64,000 nt of DNA. It comes from Pseudomonas sp. GM78 (GTDB taxonomy: Bacteria > Pseudomonadota > Gammaproteobacteria > Pseudomonadales > Pseudomonadaceae). Made by a program: the position numbers and the translations under genes. The notes under the pieces are model-generated. The model saw only the letters and a list, made by a program, of their open reading frames with translations, had not been told where the DNA came from and did not search any database. Positions 32,712 to 42,525 of this stretch are shown one piece after another. Within the stretch, counting starts at the first letter, position 1. Each line of letters starts with the position of its first letter. The stretch covers positions 17,845 to 81,844 of the forward strand of contig NZ_AKJF01000076.1 in the NCBI RefSeq assembly GCF_000282475.1, given 5' to 3'.

Positions 32712-34933
32712 CGCTTGAACAGCCCCTTGAGTGCGTCCTTGAGTTCCGGGCTGACCTTGTCGCCCAGTTTCTCGTCGATTTTTTCGCTGATGCGCTCGCC
32801 CGCGAGTTTGCTCGCGACCTGGCCCATGCGTTCGTTGTCCAGGCGGCAGGCCTTGGCGCCCAGCTCCAGCGGACCGCGGCAACGCAAAGGCCACTGGATG
32901 CCGACAAACCTCTCGCCCACCTGGCAGGCCGGGTCCGGCATGTCGCTCTTGTCGCCTTCGACAATGATGCCCACGCGGTAATCCATGCCCAGGACCCGCA
33001 AATCGACATCACCGTCGCCGTTGACGGTCATGCCGGGGATGCGCACTTTAAGGTCCGGGTTGCTCGCGACACCGTTACGCAAGGTCAAGTTGCCCTTGAG
33101 CTCCTGGAACGGTGTGTCCTTGCCCCGTGGCTCGCCGCTGAGCTCCTTGCGGTTGAGCGTGGCGATGCCTTTGCACAACTGTTGTTCGAGGTTGGCATTG
33201 AGCAGCACGCCATTGTTGATGACGAAACTGGCGTTGCCGTTGAGGGTTTCGATCAACGCTTTCTGGCTGTTGCCGCTACCGGTAAGGGTGCTGTTGAGCG
33301 TAACCAGGCCCTTGACCGGTGGTTCCTTGCCCTGGCTTTCGAGGATTTTTTCCGCGGGCACCCGGCTGATCTGCGTCTGCATGTTCAACACCGGTGCCTG
33401 CTGGCGCACATCGAGGGTGCCTTTGGCTTCGAAATTGCCCTCGTACAGGTCACCGCGCAGGCTGCTCAGCGTCAACAATCCACCTTGGCCGTTGGCCTTG
33501 AGTACGGCGTTCTGGATCGGCAGTTTTTCCAGGGTCAACTGGCCGAAGGTCAGGTCGGCATCTACATCCAGCTTGTTCAGGCGTTCCACCGGCAGCAGGC
33601 GCTCGTTGCTCCAGGCTTCCTTGGTTGGGGATTGCGGCAGCGGTGTGCTGCCGGCGCCGGCCATGGCATCGGCTTCGGTGCTGGCGACTTCGGCCTGGCG
33701 AACTTGCTTGGCGCTGTTGGCCTCGGCTGACTTCGGCGCCAGGTAACGGTCGACGTTGAAGGTGTCGGCCTTGAGGGTGGCGCGCAGGGACTGCTTGGCG
33801 AAGTCCTCGACGGCGATGCGACCGGTGAAGGTGCTGTCGTCGACTTTCAGGTTGATGTCTTCGAGCGTGAGGCTGGAAGGCGTGCCGGCCAGGCGCGTGG
33901 CCAGTTCTACCTTGCCCAGGCTGCCTTCGGCCATCGCCGGGAGTTTCCGGCCGATGCTGTCGACGAACTTCGCCAGGTCGAACTGGGCAATCGACAGGCC
34001 ACCGTTAACCTGCGGGGTCTTGTCGAGGTCATTGACCTTCAGCTCACCCAGCGCTCGCAGTTGGTTGGCGGAGACCTTGATCCCGGTCCATTCGGCGACG
34101 TTGGCAGCCTTGTCCAGCAGTAACTGCCCCTGGGCGGCAAAGGTCACGGTCTTGCCTTGCAGCGGATCGCCGGCGACTTCACCGGACAGCTTCATGTCTT
34201 CGAGTTTGTAGCGCTGCAACGCGCGCTCGAAGCGCAATTCGCCGTTGAGCTCTGTGCGCACCCGCAGAACCGGCTGGTTGGTGCCCAGGAATGCGGTGAG
34301 CTTGACCGGGATATTGGTGGAGTCGTGCACCGGGCCGGTACTGAGCTGGATGCTTTCGGCGCTGAATTGCTTGCCGGTTTTTTCGTCGCTGTATTCAACG
34401 CGGGCGTTGTTGACGGTCAGGCTGTCGATGTCCAGGCGAATAGGCTGGGCCGGTTTTTCCGCCTGGGCGGTGGTTGTCGGCTCGGGTTCGCTGGTGGAAT
34501 CGGCCGGCGTGGCCGTGGTTGCAGGCTTGGGCACCTTGCCGATGTCTTCCCAGTTGCCGTGGCCATCCTTGTCGCGGTTCAGGCGCAGGTTCAGGCCTTC
34601 GACGCGCACATCGCTCATCTGCACCTCGCGGCGCAGTAGCGGCAGCACGCGGACCGACAGGCCGAGCATCTGCAGGTCGGCGAACGGTTCGGCGGGCTTG
34701 GCCAGGGTGGCGACTGCCGCATCGTGCAGTTCCAGGCCCAGCCAAGGGAACAGGCTCCAGCCGATATCGCCATTGAGCGTCAGCTCGATGTGGGCCTTGT
34801 CGCGGGCAATCTGGCGTATCTCGTCTTTGTAGTCGTTGGGATCGAAGAGGTGGGTCAGGGCAAAGCCCAGCGCCACTACGATCAGCAACAGCCCGAGAAG
34901 TACCAGACCCAGGATTTTGCCGAACGCTTTCAT
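32708..34933 (-). CDS. AsmA family protein
   Basis: A 741-residue inner-membrane-anchored periplasmic protein. The N-terminus is one membrane helix (residues 4-27), followed by the AsmA opening THLFDPNDYKDEIRQIARD and LNGDIGWSLFPWLGLEL. A low-complexity linker rich in Pro/Thr/Ala (about 135-162) separates the two halves. The C-terminal part (LKGNLTLRNGVASNPDLKVR) is a typical AsmA tail. AsmA proteins affect outer-membrane assembly and are related to lipid-bridge proteins such as TamB. It is the first gene of the operon with mutY and yggX. Confidence 0.93.
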   Translation of the reverse strand: MKAFGKILGLVLLGLLLIVVALGFALTHLFDPNDYKDEIRQIARDKAHIELTLNGDIGWSLFPWLGLELHDAAVATLAKPAEPFADLQMLGLSVRVLPLLRREVQMSDVRVEGLNLRLNRDKDGHGNWEDIGKVPKPATTATPADSTSEPEPTTTAQAEKPAQPIRLDIDSLTVNNARVEYSDEKTGKQFSAESIQLSTGPVHDSTNIPVKLTAFLGTNQPVLRVRTELNGELRFERALQRYKLEDMKLSGEVAGDPLQGKTVTFAAQGQLLLDKAANVAEWTGIKVSANQLRALGELKVNDLDKTPQVNGGLSIAQFDLAKFVDSIGRKLPAMAEGSLGKVELATRLAGTPSSLTLEDINLKVDDSTFTGRIAVEDFAKQSLRATLKADTFNVDRYLAPKSAEANSAKQVRQAEVASTEADAMAGAGSTPLPQSPTKEAWSNERLLPVERLNKLDVDADLTFGQLTLEKLPIQNAVLKANGQGGLLTLSSLRGDLYEGNFEAKGTLDVRQQAPVLNMQTQISRVPAEKILESQGKEPPVKGLVTLNSTLTGSGNSQKALIETLNGNASFVINNGVLLNANLEQQLCKGIATLNRKELSGEPRGKDTPFQELKGNLTLRNGVASNPDLKVRIPGMTVNGDGDVDLRVLGMDYRVGIIVEGDKSDMPDPACQVGERFVGIQWPLRCRGPLELGAKACRLDNERMGQVASKLAGERISEKIDEKLGDKVSPELKDALKGLFKR

Positions 34934-35342
34934 GGGCGAGTCCTTGTAGTTAGTCGAATTCGAAATTTAGCCGGGGAGTATAGCGCTCCGCAGCGACCGA
35001 CCGGGCAGATCACAAGGGCAGAGCATCGAGCATCCAGGCAAAAAGGGATTTTTCCTACGTGTAATCAGGATCTGTACGGAAGAAGAAGTTGTTAAGGAGT
35101 TCGACAATGATCGGAACGGAGGTTCCTTTGGGTGGTACGAAAACAGACAACTTCGAAAACGTGATGTCAGTTTGGTTTTTCGGCTGCTGGCAAATGCTAC
35201 CCTGCACCCGTTCGTCCGTCCCTCTGTGACGTGATGTCGCAGGAAAAACGAGCTTTTCGCTAAAAAACAGTCATGTCTGCGTGCATTAAGGCTGAGGGTG
35301 AAGAGTGGCTGGCGAACACTACCGACAATTGGGGGATAAACA
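34934..35342. other. Intergenic region upstream of asmA and the OFA transporter gene
   Basis: About 410 nt between divergent genes. Promoters for both must be here, but no strong -35/-10 pair stands out; TTGGTT near 35171 and TGCTACCCT near 35197 are a weak pair for the transporter. A 40-codon ORF at 35107-35229 has AAGGAG at a good distance from its ATG but resembles nothing known and is not called. No hairpin or repeat was noticed. Confidence 0.4.
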
Positions 35343-37007
35343 ATGACCACGAGCATCACGGCGGACGGCCTTCAAGCCGGCCAGCCCTCATTCCTTTCCA
35401 AGGAACGCATCATCGCCAGGCCCGGTTTCAACCGCTGGCTGGTGCCACCGGCCGCGCTGGCCATCCATCTGTGCATCGGCATGGCCTACGGCTTCTCGGT
35501 GTTCTGGTTGCCGCTGTCCAAAGCTCTGGGCATTACCGCGCCAGTGGCTTGTGCGCCAGACATGAGCTTCATCGCTCAAGTCTTTTCTTCGCAGTGCGAC
35601 TGGCCGATTTCGATGCTCGGCTGGATCTACACCCTGTTCTTCATCTTCCTGGGTTGCTCGGCAGCCATCTGGGGTGGCTGGCTGGAGCATGCCGGGCCAC
35701 GCAAGGCGGGTGTCGTTTCGGCGCTGTGCTGGTGCGGCGGCCTGCTGATTTCCGCGCTGGGGGTCTATACCCACCAGATCTGGCTGATGTGGATCGGCTC
35801 CGGGGTCATTGGCGGTATCGGCTTGGGCCTGGGCTACATCTCGCCGGTGTCGACCCTGATCAAGTGGTTCCCGGACAAGCGCGGCATGGCGACCGGCATG
35901 GCGATCATGGGTTTCGGCGGGGGCGCGATGGTCGGTGCACCACTGGCGGCGGCATTGATGAGCCATTTTGCCTCGCCAACCAGTGTCGGCGTGTGGCAAA
36001 GCTTCCTGGTCATGGCTGCGATCTACTTTGTGTTCATGATCGGCGGCGCGTTGTCCTATCGTGTGCCGCCTACCGGCTGGAAACCTGAAGGCTGGACGGC
36101 ACCGGCGAAAAAAGCTTCGAACGCGATGATCACCCACCGTCACGTGCACGTGAACGTGGCGTGGAAAACGCCGCAATTTCGCCTGGTTTGGCTGGTGTTG
36201 TGCCTGAACGTTTCGGCGGGTATCGGTATCCTGGGCATGGCATCGCCACTGTTGCAGGAGGTTTTTGCCGGCAAACTGTTGGGCAATGACCTGACATTTG
36301 GTCAGCTGGACGCCGCGCAACTGGCTTCGATTGCCGCCATCGCTGCAGGGTTTACCGGTTTGCTGAGCCTGTTCAACATCGGCGGGCGTTTCTTCTGGGC
36401 TTCGTTCTCGGATTATCTGGGCCGCAAAAACACCTACTTCGTGTTCTTCGCCCTGGGCTTTGCCCTGTACGGACTGATTCCGAACCTTGGGCATCTGGGT
36501 AGCGTCGCGCTGTTCGTGGCGGCGTTCTGCATCATCCTGTCGATGTACGGCGGTGGTTTTGCCACGGTTCCCGCTTACCTGGCGGACCTGTTCGGCACGC
36601 AGATGGTTGGCGCGATCCACGGTCGCCTGCTGACGGCGTGGGCGGCGGCGGGCGTGCTTGGCCCGGTGCTGGTGAACTATCTGCGTGAATATCAGCTGAG
36701 CATTGGCGTTGAACGTGCGGCGGCTTACGACATCACGTTGTACATCCTGGCGGGTCTGCTGGTGCTGGGCTTTATCTGCAACCTGCTGGTGCGCCCGGTG
36801 GCCGACAAGTACTTCATGACCGACGCCGAGCTGGCTGCCGAACAGGCGCTGGGCCACGACAAGGGTGCTGACAGCAGCACTGTGCTGGAGTGGAAAGCCG
36901 ATGCCGGCACCAAGCCGTTGGCGGTGGCTGCCTGGCTGGTGGTGGGAATTCCGTTGGCGTGGGGTGTCTGGGTGACCTTGCAGAAGACGGCAGTACTGTT
37001 CCACTAA
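35343..37007 (+). CDS. OFA-family MFS transporter (oxalate/formate antiporter-like)
   Basis: A 554-residue major facilitator with 12 predicted helices plus an extra C-terminal membrane segment (about residues 524-545, AVAAWLVVGIPLAWGVWVTL). FNRWLVPPAALAIHLCIGMA and YGFSVFWLPLSKALG are the OFA opening, and a Cys-containing periplasmic insert (PVACAPDMSFIAQVFSSQCD) lies between helices 1 and 2. GLGLGYISPVSTLIKWFPDKRG is the loop 4-5 signature. GGGGGATAAAC precedes the ATG. OFA proteins exchange or import small carboxylates; the substrate here is not known. No oxalate or formate enzyme gene is adjacent. Confidence 0.85.
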   Translation: MTTSITADGLQAGQPSFLSKERIIARPGFNRWLVPPAALAIHLCIGMAYGFSVFWLPLSKALGITAPVACAPDMSFIAQVFSSQCDWPISMLGWIYTLFFIFLGCSAAIWGGWLEHAGPRKAGVVSALCWCGGLLISALGVYTHQIWLMWIGSGVIGGIGLGLGYISPVSTLIKWFPDKRGMATGMAIMGFGGGAMVGAPLAAALMSHFASPTSVGVWQSFLVMAAIYFVFMIGGALSYRVPPTGWKPEGWTAPAKKASNAMITHRHVHVNVAWKTPQFRLVWLVLCLNVSAGIGILGMASPLLQEVFAGKLLGNDLTFGQLDAAQLASIAAIAAGFTGLLSLFNIGGRFFWASFSDYLGRKNTYFVFFALGFALYGLIPNLGHLGSVALFVAAFCIILSMYGGGFATVPAYLADLFGTQMVGAIHGRLLTAWAAAGVLGPVLVNYLREYQLSIGVERAAAYDITLYILAGLLVLGFICNLLVRPVADKYFMTDAELAAEQALGHDKGADSSTVLEWKADAGTKPLAVAAWLVVGIPLAWGVWVTLQKTAVLFH

Positions 37008-37017
37008 GAAGATGCTG

Positions 37018-37113
37018 AAAAGATCGCAGCCTTCGGCAGCTCCTACAGTCAGCGTCCGCATAGCATCGTGTGGACGCCATCGTTGTAGGAGCTGCCGGAG
37101 GCTGCGATCTTTT
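37018..37113. repeat. REP pair, GTAGGAGCTGCCGGAGGC type
   Basis: AAGATCGCAGCCTTCGGCAG and CTGCCGGAGGCTGCGATCTT face each other across about 40 nt. The same family, in near-perfect form, occurs at 62768-62846. It resembles the GIII REP class described in P. fluorescens SBW25. Confidence 0.88.
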
Positions 37114-37202
37114 GCTTGTATGGACATGTCTATCCCCGACGACTGGGGATTCTATCCGTCAGCGATATCACCTCCCGTGTTTCTGTTTCGCGCCCGCACC
37201 CC

Positions 37203-37208
37203 TATAAT
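37203..37208 (+). promoter_or_regulatory. -10 element (TATAAT) before hisB
   Basis: A perfect TATAAT 38 nt before the hisB ATG. The matching -35 region (about 37180-37185) is weak. Confidence 0.5.
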
Positions 37209-37246
37209 GGTTGCCTTTTTCGCCCAATGATTTTGCGGAGCTGGTG

Positions 37247-37843
37247 ATGGCCGAACGTAAGGCGTCAGTCGAGCGCGACACTCTGGAAACCCAGATCAAA
37301 GCCTCGATCAACCTGGATGGCACCGGAAAGGCCCGATTTGATATCGGTGTACCTTTTCTTGAGCACATGCTGGACCAGATCGCCCGTCACGGGCTGATCG
37401 ACCTGGATATCGTCGGCAAGGGCGACCTGCACATCGACGACCACCACATGGTGGAAGACGTGGGTATCACCCTCGGTCAGGCATTTGCCAAGGCCGTTGG
37501 CGACAAGAAAGGCATCCGTCGCTACGGCCATGCCTATGTCCCGTTGGACGAAGCGCTGTCCCGGGTGGTCATCGACTTCTCCGGCCGCCCAGGCCTGCAG
37601 ATGCACGTGCCCTACACCCGCGCCAACGTGGGCCGCGGCTTTGACGTCGACCTTTTCCAGGAATTCTTCCAGGGCTTCGTCAACCACGCACTCGTCAGCC
37701 TGCACATCGACAACCTGCGCGGCACCAATACCCACCACCAGATCGAAACCGTGTTCAAGGCTTTCGGCCGCGCGCTGCGCATGGCTGTGGAGCTCGATGA
37801 CCGCATGGCCGGGCAAATGCCATCGACCAAGGGCGTCCTGTAA
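37247..37843 (+). CDS. hisB: Imidazoleglycerol-phosphate dehydratase
   Basis: A 198-residue monofunctional HisB that removes water from imidazole glycerol phosphate in histidine biosynthesis. [16 protein letters not shown] and [16 protein letters not shown] carry the metal-binding His/Glu residues of the first half; [20 protein letters not shown] carries those of the second. There is no fused phosphatase domain. The ATG at 37247 ([11 protein letters not shown]) was preferred to one 36 nt upstream because GGAGCTGGTG precedes it. The stop overlaps the hisH start by one base (TAATG). Confidence 0.97.
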   Translation: MAERKASVERDTLETQIKASINLDGTGKARFDIGVPFLEHMLDQIARHGLIDLDIVGKGDLHIDDHHMVEDVGITLGQAFAKAVGDKKGIRRYGHAYVPLDEALSRVVIDFSGRPGLQMHVPYTRANVGRGFDVDLFQEFFQGFVNHALVSLHIDNLRGTNTHHQIETVFKAFGRALRMAVELDDRMAGQMPSTKGVL

Positions 37844-38481
37844 TGCAGACAGTCGCGGTTATCGATTACGGCATGGGCAACCTGCACTCGGTGGCCAAGG
37901 CCCTCGAGCACGTCGGTGCCGGCAAGGTCCTGATCACCAGCGATGCGAACGTGATTCGCGAAGCCGACCGGGTGGTGTTTCCCGGTGTTGGCGCGATCCG
38001 CGATTGCATGGCGGAGATCCGTCGCCTGGGTTTTGATTCGCTGGTGCGTGAAGTCAGCCAGGATCGTCCGTTCCTCGGCATCTGCGTGGGCATGCAAGCC
38101 TTGCTCGAGCACAGCGAAGAGAACGACGGCGTCGACTGCATCGGCCTGTTCCCTGGCCAGGTGAAGTTCTTCGGCAAGGATCTTGTCGAGGATGGCGAAC
38201 ACCTGAAAGTCCCGCACATGGGCTGGAACGAAGTGCAGCAGAAGGTGAGTCACCCGCTGTGGCACGATATTCCGGACATGGCGCGGTTCTACTTCGTGCA
38301 CAGCTACTACATCGCCGCCGGCAATGCGCGGCAGGTGGTCGGTGGCGGTCACTACGGGGTCGATTTTGCCGCAGCGCTGGCTGAAGGCTCGCGTTTCGCG
38401 GTGCAGTTCCATCCGGAGAAAAGCCATACCCATGGCCTGCAGTTGCTGCAGAACTTCGCCGCGTGGGACGGTCGCTGGTAA
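37843..38481 (+). CDS. hisH: Imidazole glycerol phosphate synthase, glutamine amidotransferase subunit
   Basis: A 212-residue class I amidotransferase that passes ammonia from glutamine to HisF. The nucleophile is C81 ([15 protein letters not shown]), and QFHPEKSH near the C-terminus gives the His and Glu of the triad. [16 protein letters not shown] is the family start. It overlaps hisB by one base, and its own stop overlaps the start of the DUF2164 gene by one base, so translation is tightly coupled. Confidence 0.97.
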   Translation: MQTVAVIDYGMGNLHSVAKALEHVGAGKVLITSDANVIREADRVVFPGVGAIRDCMAEIRRLGFDSLVREVSQDRPFLGICVGMQALLEHSEENDGVDCIGLFPGQVKFFGKDLVEDGEHLKVPHMGWNEVQQKVSHPLWHDIPDMARFYFVHSYYIAAGNARQVVGGGHYGVDFAAALAEGSRFAVQFHPEKSHTHGLQLLQNFAAWDGRW

Positions 38482-38738
38482 TGGCTGCCAAGAAGAAGCC
38501 GCCGATCCTGACCCTCACTCCTGAACAGGAAAACGAGGCCAATCTCAAGATCAAGCGCTTCATGGAGGATCGCTTCGAGCTGGACCTGGGTTCGTTCGAA
38601 GCGGCCGAAATCCTTGAGCTGTTTACCCGCGAAATTGCTCCGCACTATTACAACAGGGCGATTTTCGATGTGCAGACGCACCTCAAGGAGAGGTTCGAAA
38701 GCATCGAAAGCGACCTGTGGGCGCTCGAGAAAAACTGA
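38481..38738 (+). CDS. DUF2164 domain protein
   Basis: An 85-residue protein of the DUF2164 family (LKIKRFMEDRFELDLGSFEA, IAPHYYNRAIFDVQTHL). It is placed between hisH and hisA in pseudomonads and overlaps hisH (TAATG). No catalytic residues are evident and its role is unknown. Its coupling to the his genes suggests it is expressed with them, but a part in histidine synthesis is not shown. Confidence 0.88.
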   Translation: MAAKKKPPILTLTPEQENEANLKIKRFMEDRFELDLGSFEAAEILELFTREIAPHYYNRAIFDVQTHLKERFESIESDLWALEKN

Positions 38739-38780
38739 TTTTCGAGCCAAGCTGAACATTCGAATTTGAAGGTTTGCCAG

Positions 38781-39518
38781 ATGCTGATTATTCCCGCTAT
38801 CGATCTTAAAGACGGTGCCTGTGTTCGTCTGCGCCAGGGCCGCATGGAAGATTCCACAGTGTTCTCCGATGACCCGGTGAGCATGGCAGCCAAGTGGGTG
38901 GAGGGCGGTTGCCGTCGTCTGCATCTGGTCGACCTGAACGGCGCGTTCGAAGGCCAGCCGGTCAACGGCGAAGTGGTCACTGCGATCGCCAAGCGCTACC
39001 CGAACCTGCCGATCCAGATCGGCGGCGGCATCCGTTCCCTGGAAACCATCGAGCACTACGTGAAAGCGGGCGTGAGCTACGTGATCATCGGCACCAAGGC
39101 CGTGAAAGATCCGGCCTTCGTCGCTGAAGCCTGCCGCGCGTTCCCGGGCAAGGTGATCGTGGGTCTGGACGCCAAGGACGGTTTCGTCGCCACCGACGGC
39201 TGGGCTGAAATCAGCACCATCCAGGTGATCGACCTGGCCAAACAGTTCGAAGCCGACGGCGTGTCCGCCATCGTTTATACCGACATCGCCAAAGACGGCA
39301 TGATGCAGGGTTGCAACGTACCGTTCACCGCTGCGCTGGCTGCTGCCACGAAGATCCCGGTGATCGCTTCCGGTGGCATCCACAACCTGGGCGACATCAA
39401 GACGCTGCTCGACGCCAAGGCGCCAGGCATCATCGGTGCGATCACCGGTCGTGCAATCTACGAAGGCACCCTCGACGTCGCTGAAGCGCAAGCTTTCTGC
39501 GATTCGTACAAAGGCTGA
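38781..39518 (+). CDS. hisA: Phosphoribosylformimino-AICAR ribotide isomerase
   Basis: A 245-residue (beta/alpha)8 barrel enzyme of histidine synthesis. The catalytic Asp residues are at the start, IPAIDLKDG (D8), and in the second half, [12 protein letters not shown] (D130 region). [13 protein letters not shown] and [12 protein letters not shown] are the two phosphate-binding sites. The length is standard. The ATG at 38781 ([10 protein letters not shown]) was chosen. It is 42 nt after the DUF2164 gene and 9 nt before hisF. Confidence 0.97.
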   Translation: MLIIPAIDLKDGACVRLRQGRMEDSTVFSDDPVSMAAKWVEGGCRRLHLVDLNGAFEGQPVNGEVVTAIAKRYPNLPIQIGGGIRSLETIEHYVKAGVSYVIIGTKAVKDPAFVAEACRAFPGKVIVGLDAKDGFVATDGWAEISTIQVIDLAKQFEADGVSAIVYTDIAKDGMMQGCNVPFTAALAAATKIPVIASGGIHNLGDIKTLLDAKAPGIIGAITGRAIYEGTLDVAEAQAFCDSYKG

Positions 39519-39527
39519 GGACTGACC

Positions 39528-40298
39528 ATGGCGCTGGCCAAACGCATCATCCCTTGCCTGGACGTGGACAACGGCCGGGTCGTCAAAGGTGTGAAGTTCG
39601 AGAACATCCGCGATGCAGGCGACCCGGTGGAGATCGCCCGTCGCTATGACGAGCAGGGTGCCGACGAGATTACTTTCCTCGACATCACCGCCAGCGTCGA
39701 CGGTCGCGATACCACGCTGCATACCGTCGAGCGCATGGCCAGCCAGGTGTTCATCCCGCTGACCGTGGGCGGTGGCGTGCGCACCGTGCAGGACATTCGC
39801 AACCTGCTCAATGCCGGTGCGGACAAGGTCTCGATCAACACCGCGGCGGTGTTCAATCCGGAATTCGTCGGTGAAGCGGCGCAGCATTTCGGTTCGCAAT
39901 GCATCGTGGTTGCCATCGATGCGAAGAAGGTCTCCGGCCCTGGCGAAACCCCGCGCTGGGAAATCTTCACCCACGGCGGTCGCAAGCCAACCGGCCTCGA
40001 CGCAGTCGAATGGGCGAAGAAGATGGAAGGCCTGGGTGCCGGTGAAATCCTCCTGACCAGCATGGACCAGGACGGCATGAAAAACGGCTTCGACCTCGGC
40101 GTAACCCGCGCCATCAGCGATGCACTGGGCATTCCGGTAATCGCTTCCGGCGGAGTCGGTAACCTGCAGCACTTGGCCGATGGCATTCTCGAAGGTCACG
40201 CCAGCGCGGTGTTGGCGGCGAGTATTTTCCACTTTGGCGAATACACCGTGCAGGAAGCCAAGGCCTACATGGCTCATCGCGGAATTGTGATGCGCTGA
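39528..40298 (+). CDS. hisF: Imidazole glycerol phosphate synthase, cyclase subunit
   Basis: A 256-residue barrel subunit that uses ammonia from HisH to cyclise [23 protein letters not shown] carries the first catalytic Asp (D11 type), [12 protein letters not shown] the second half of the active site loop, and [15 protein letters not shown] and [13 protein letters not shown] the phosphate sites. It is the last his gene of this group. Confidence 0.97.
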   Translation: MALAKRIIPCLDVDNGRVVKGVKFENIRDAGDPVEIARRYDEQGADEITFLDITASVDGRDTTLHTVERMASQVFIPLTVGGGVRTVQDIRNLLNAGADKVSINTAAVFNPEFVGEAAQHFGSQCIVVAIDAKKVSGPGETPRWEIFTHGGRKPTGLDAVEWAKKMEGLGAGEILLTSMDQDGMKNGFDLGVTRAISDALGIPVIASGGVGNLQHLADGILEGHASAVLAASIFHFGEYTVQEAKAYMAHRGIVMR

Positions 40299-40376
40299 AC
40301 AAACCAGTGCAGGCCAGTGGACATCATGGCGGGCTCAGGGCACTCTTGAGTACGCCATGGATTTCGGTAGCCAGAC

Positions 40377-41132
40377 ATGTTTAAACGCATTCTTCTTGTC
40401 CTCGCCAGCGCTTCCCTGTTGCTCATCAGTAGCGCACGCGCCGCAGACAGCTCCGCCACGGAACTGGTGTTGCTGACGGAAAACTTCCCGCCATACAACA
40501 TGGCCAAGAACGGCAAGAACTTCGCTCAGGACGAGAACATCAATGGCATCGCTGTTGATATCGTCCGCGAGATGTTCAAGCGCGCCAACGTCACCTATAG
40601 CCTGACCCTGCGTTTCCCTTGGGAGCGTGTCTACAAACTCGCCCTGGAAAACCCCGGTTATGGAGCATTCGTGATGGCGCGTTTGCCGGACCGCGAGCGG
40701 CTTTTCAAGTGGGTCGGACCGATCGGGCCGGACGACTGGATCATGCTGGCCAAGGCTGACAGCAAAATCTCCCTCGACACTCTGGAGGACGCGCGCATGT
40801 ACAGGATTGGTGCCTACAAGGGCGATGCGATTGCCGAGACGCTCGCCAAGCAGGGCCTGAAGCCAATCGTGGTGCTGCGCGATCAGGATAATGCGAAGAA
40901 ACTGGTCAATGGCCAGATCGACCTGTGGGCTACCGGCGACCCCGCCGGGCGCTATCTGGCGCGCCAGGACGGGGTAAACGGACTCAAGACCGTGTTGCGT
41001 TTCAACAGCGCCGAACTGTACCTGGCGCTGAACAGGGATGTGCCGCAGGCGACCGTCGCCAAGTTGCAGGCAGCGCTGGATCAGATGCGCAAGGACGGTG
41101 TGGTTGACGAGATCATGGGGCGGTATTTGTAG
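40377..41132 (+). CDS. Periplasmic substrate-binding domain protein (SBP family 3-like)
   Basis: A 251-residue protein with a signal peptide ending at ARA, residue 22. ELVLLTENFPPYNMAKNGKN is the opening of a ligand-binding fold of the bacterial extracellular solute-binding family 3. GIAVDIVREMFKRANVTYSL and FPWERVYKLALENPGYGAF fit a group of lone binding proteins that have no permease partner nearby. It lies 78 nt after hisF. The 3' end overlaps that of the convergent Vps62-like gene by 20 nt. The ligand is unknown. Confidence 0.85.
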   Translation: MFKRILLVLASASLLLISSARAADSSATELVLLTENFPPYNMAKNGKNFAQDENINGIAVDIVREMFKRANVTYSLTLRFPWERVYKLALENPGYGAFVMARLPDRERLFKWVGPIGPDDWIMLAKADSKISLDTLEDARMYRIGAYKGDAIAETLAKQGLKPIVVLRDQDNAKKLVNGQIDLWATGDPAGRYLARQDGVNGLKTVLRFNSAELYLALNRDVPQATVAKLQAALDQMRKDGVVDEIMGRYL

Positions 41133-42414
41133 GCGTTCGCGAGTCTGTTTCCGGCACAGAGGGCGTGATTACTTCAGTCTCCTGTTCCGGTGGATATTCG
41201 GTCAAGTGCAGGCTATTGCCATCGATGTAATAGAGTTCGCAGGGCACTTGAGTCCTGTTTTCCCGCAGCAATCTGAAGGTGCTCTGCATCTCATAGGCCG
41301 CAACGGCTTTGTTCTTTGCAGCTACTACGGCGACCTCCACGTGTGTTGGGCCTCCCCAGCCGCCGGATGCATCGACCAGCGCAAAGCTGGTGCTCAACCT
41401 TGCGGTGAATAAGGAGGGCGCACCCTTGGGCCACTGCCCATCGATCGAAATAGAAGTGATGCGTGAAAACACATCCGCATTCGCCATGCTCTGAGGGCGG
41501 CGTGCAGGCCAATGATAGGTCTGGCGTGCGCCGCTATCGTTTTTGCCATATCCCACAAGTACATATTGGTCAGTTCTTTCCAGGAGGTAGAAAGGTGATG
41601 TGCGTAATTGCTCAAAAGGCCTGAGACTGGGATCTTTTACGGTGAACCAGGGGAGTTTAGCCGTCTGAGTGATCTTGCCCGACTCAAAAAGTAGTGGCTG
41701 TTCGTTTCCCGTGAGTTCTGGAGCTACGGGTGAGGGCTGGATGTCCAGGGGGATCGGCATCCGTAAGGCGTAAGCCGTGATGTGTGTTACAGGTTTTGTA
41801 TGAGAGCCCACCCCGATAAAGGTGCCAGGTGCACAAAGGATTTCCCCGGCTGCGGTGTCCGGTGGATAGATACCCCACGCACTGAAGGCCTGCCTTGCAC
41901 CGCTGCCCTTGTCGTCCCAGATCAGGTCGCTGATGAATGACGGGGTTACCAGGTCTCTGCGTACGCAACGAATGTCACTTGGCAAAGGCTTGTCGCGGCC
42001 GTTGGAGCACAACTGCCCCAATGCCACGTAGCCACTTGGAGCGATTGGTTGCCATATCGAGCAGTTTGCCCTAGCGCCTGAACCGGCATCGCTCCAGACT
42101 TGTTCAAAGTCGATGGGCGCACGCAGAGCTGGTTCCTTGCCGCTATCGCTCGACAGTTCGCCCTCGCAGACAACCATCACCATCCTTTTCTCGTTGATGT
42201 TGTCGAGTCCGGAGGCAACGACGTCACCCAGCGGGAAAAAACCTGGCAGCAAATCAGGAGCGGGACTCGGTCGCCAGAACGCTGCGGGTTTCGATTTCGA
42301 ACCGGTGCTGTCCCAGATGCGGCGGAACTCGGTGGTAAAGTTGATGAGCAGGTTATCGTGCTTTATGGATTCGATTCGTTTTGCGGCTAATGGGGTGCTG
42401 TCTTGGGTGTTCAT
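41113..42414 (-). CDS. Vps62-related repeat protein
   Basis: A 433-residue protein with recurrent units of the kind seen in the Vps62/DUF946 family: FRRIWDSTGSKSKPAAFWRP, VWSDAGSGARANCSIWQPIA, LIWDDKGSGARQAFSAWGIY and GYGKNDSGARQTYHWPARRP. Each has W-x-D-x-GSGA(R) followed by W-x-P/x and often GY-x-x-LG. There is no signal peptide or membrane segment. The ATG at 42414 (MNTQDSTPLAAKR) was chosen, with TCTGGAATC upstream. Related units occur in eukaryotic Vps62 and in some bacterial secreted proteins. Function in Pseudomonas is unknown. Single gene. Confidence 0.72.
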   Translation of the reverse strand: MNTQDSTPLAAKRIESIKHDNLLINFTTEFRRIWDSTGSKSKPAAFWRPSPAPDLLPGFFPLGDVVASGLDNINEKRMVMVVCEGELSSDSGKEPALRAPIDFEQVWSDAGSGARANCSIWQPIAPSGYVALGQLCSNGRDKPLPSDIRCVRRDLVTPSFISDLIWDDKGSGARQAFSAWGIYPPDTAAGEILCAPGTFIGVGSHTKPVTHITAYALRMPIPLDIQPSPVAPELTGNEQPLLFESGKITQTAKLPWFTVKDPSLRPFEQLRTSPFYLLERTDQYVLVGYGKNDSGARQTYHWPARRPQSMANADVFSRITSISIDGQWPKGAPSLFTARLSTSFALVDASGGWGGPTHVEVAVVAAKNKAVAAYEMQSTFRLLRENRTQVPCELYYIDGNSLHLTEYPPEQETEVITPSVPETDSRTPTNTAP

Positions 42415-42525
42415 ATTGATTCCAGATAGATGAGAATGCGACAGAGGGAGTCGCAACCTGTTGTTCACTATCCAGAATGGAGGTGGGTATCTGGCGGTAA
42501 CTATTTATCGACTTCGAGCCGGTTA

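Noticed and set aside
35107-35229. 40-codon ORF with AAGGAG before the OFA transporter gene
   Set aside because: The ribosome binding site is good, but the peptide has no recognisable features and no homologue is known to me. It is not strong enough to call as a gene.
35388-37127. 579-codon minus-strand open frame opposite the OFA transporter gene
   Set aside because: It runs antisense to a clear 12-helix transporter and has the His/Gln/Arg-rich composition of a shadow frame. The same applies to long antisense frames opposite glnA (54003-55649), gpmI (46126-47751), typA (57563-59092), gabP (17863-19146) and hisA/hisF (38352-40277).
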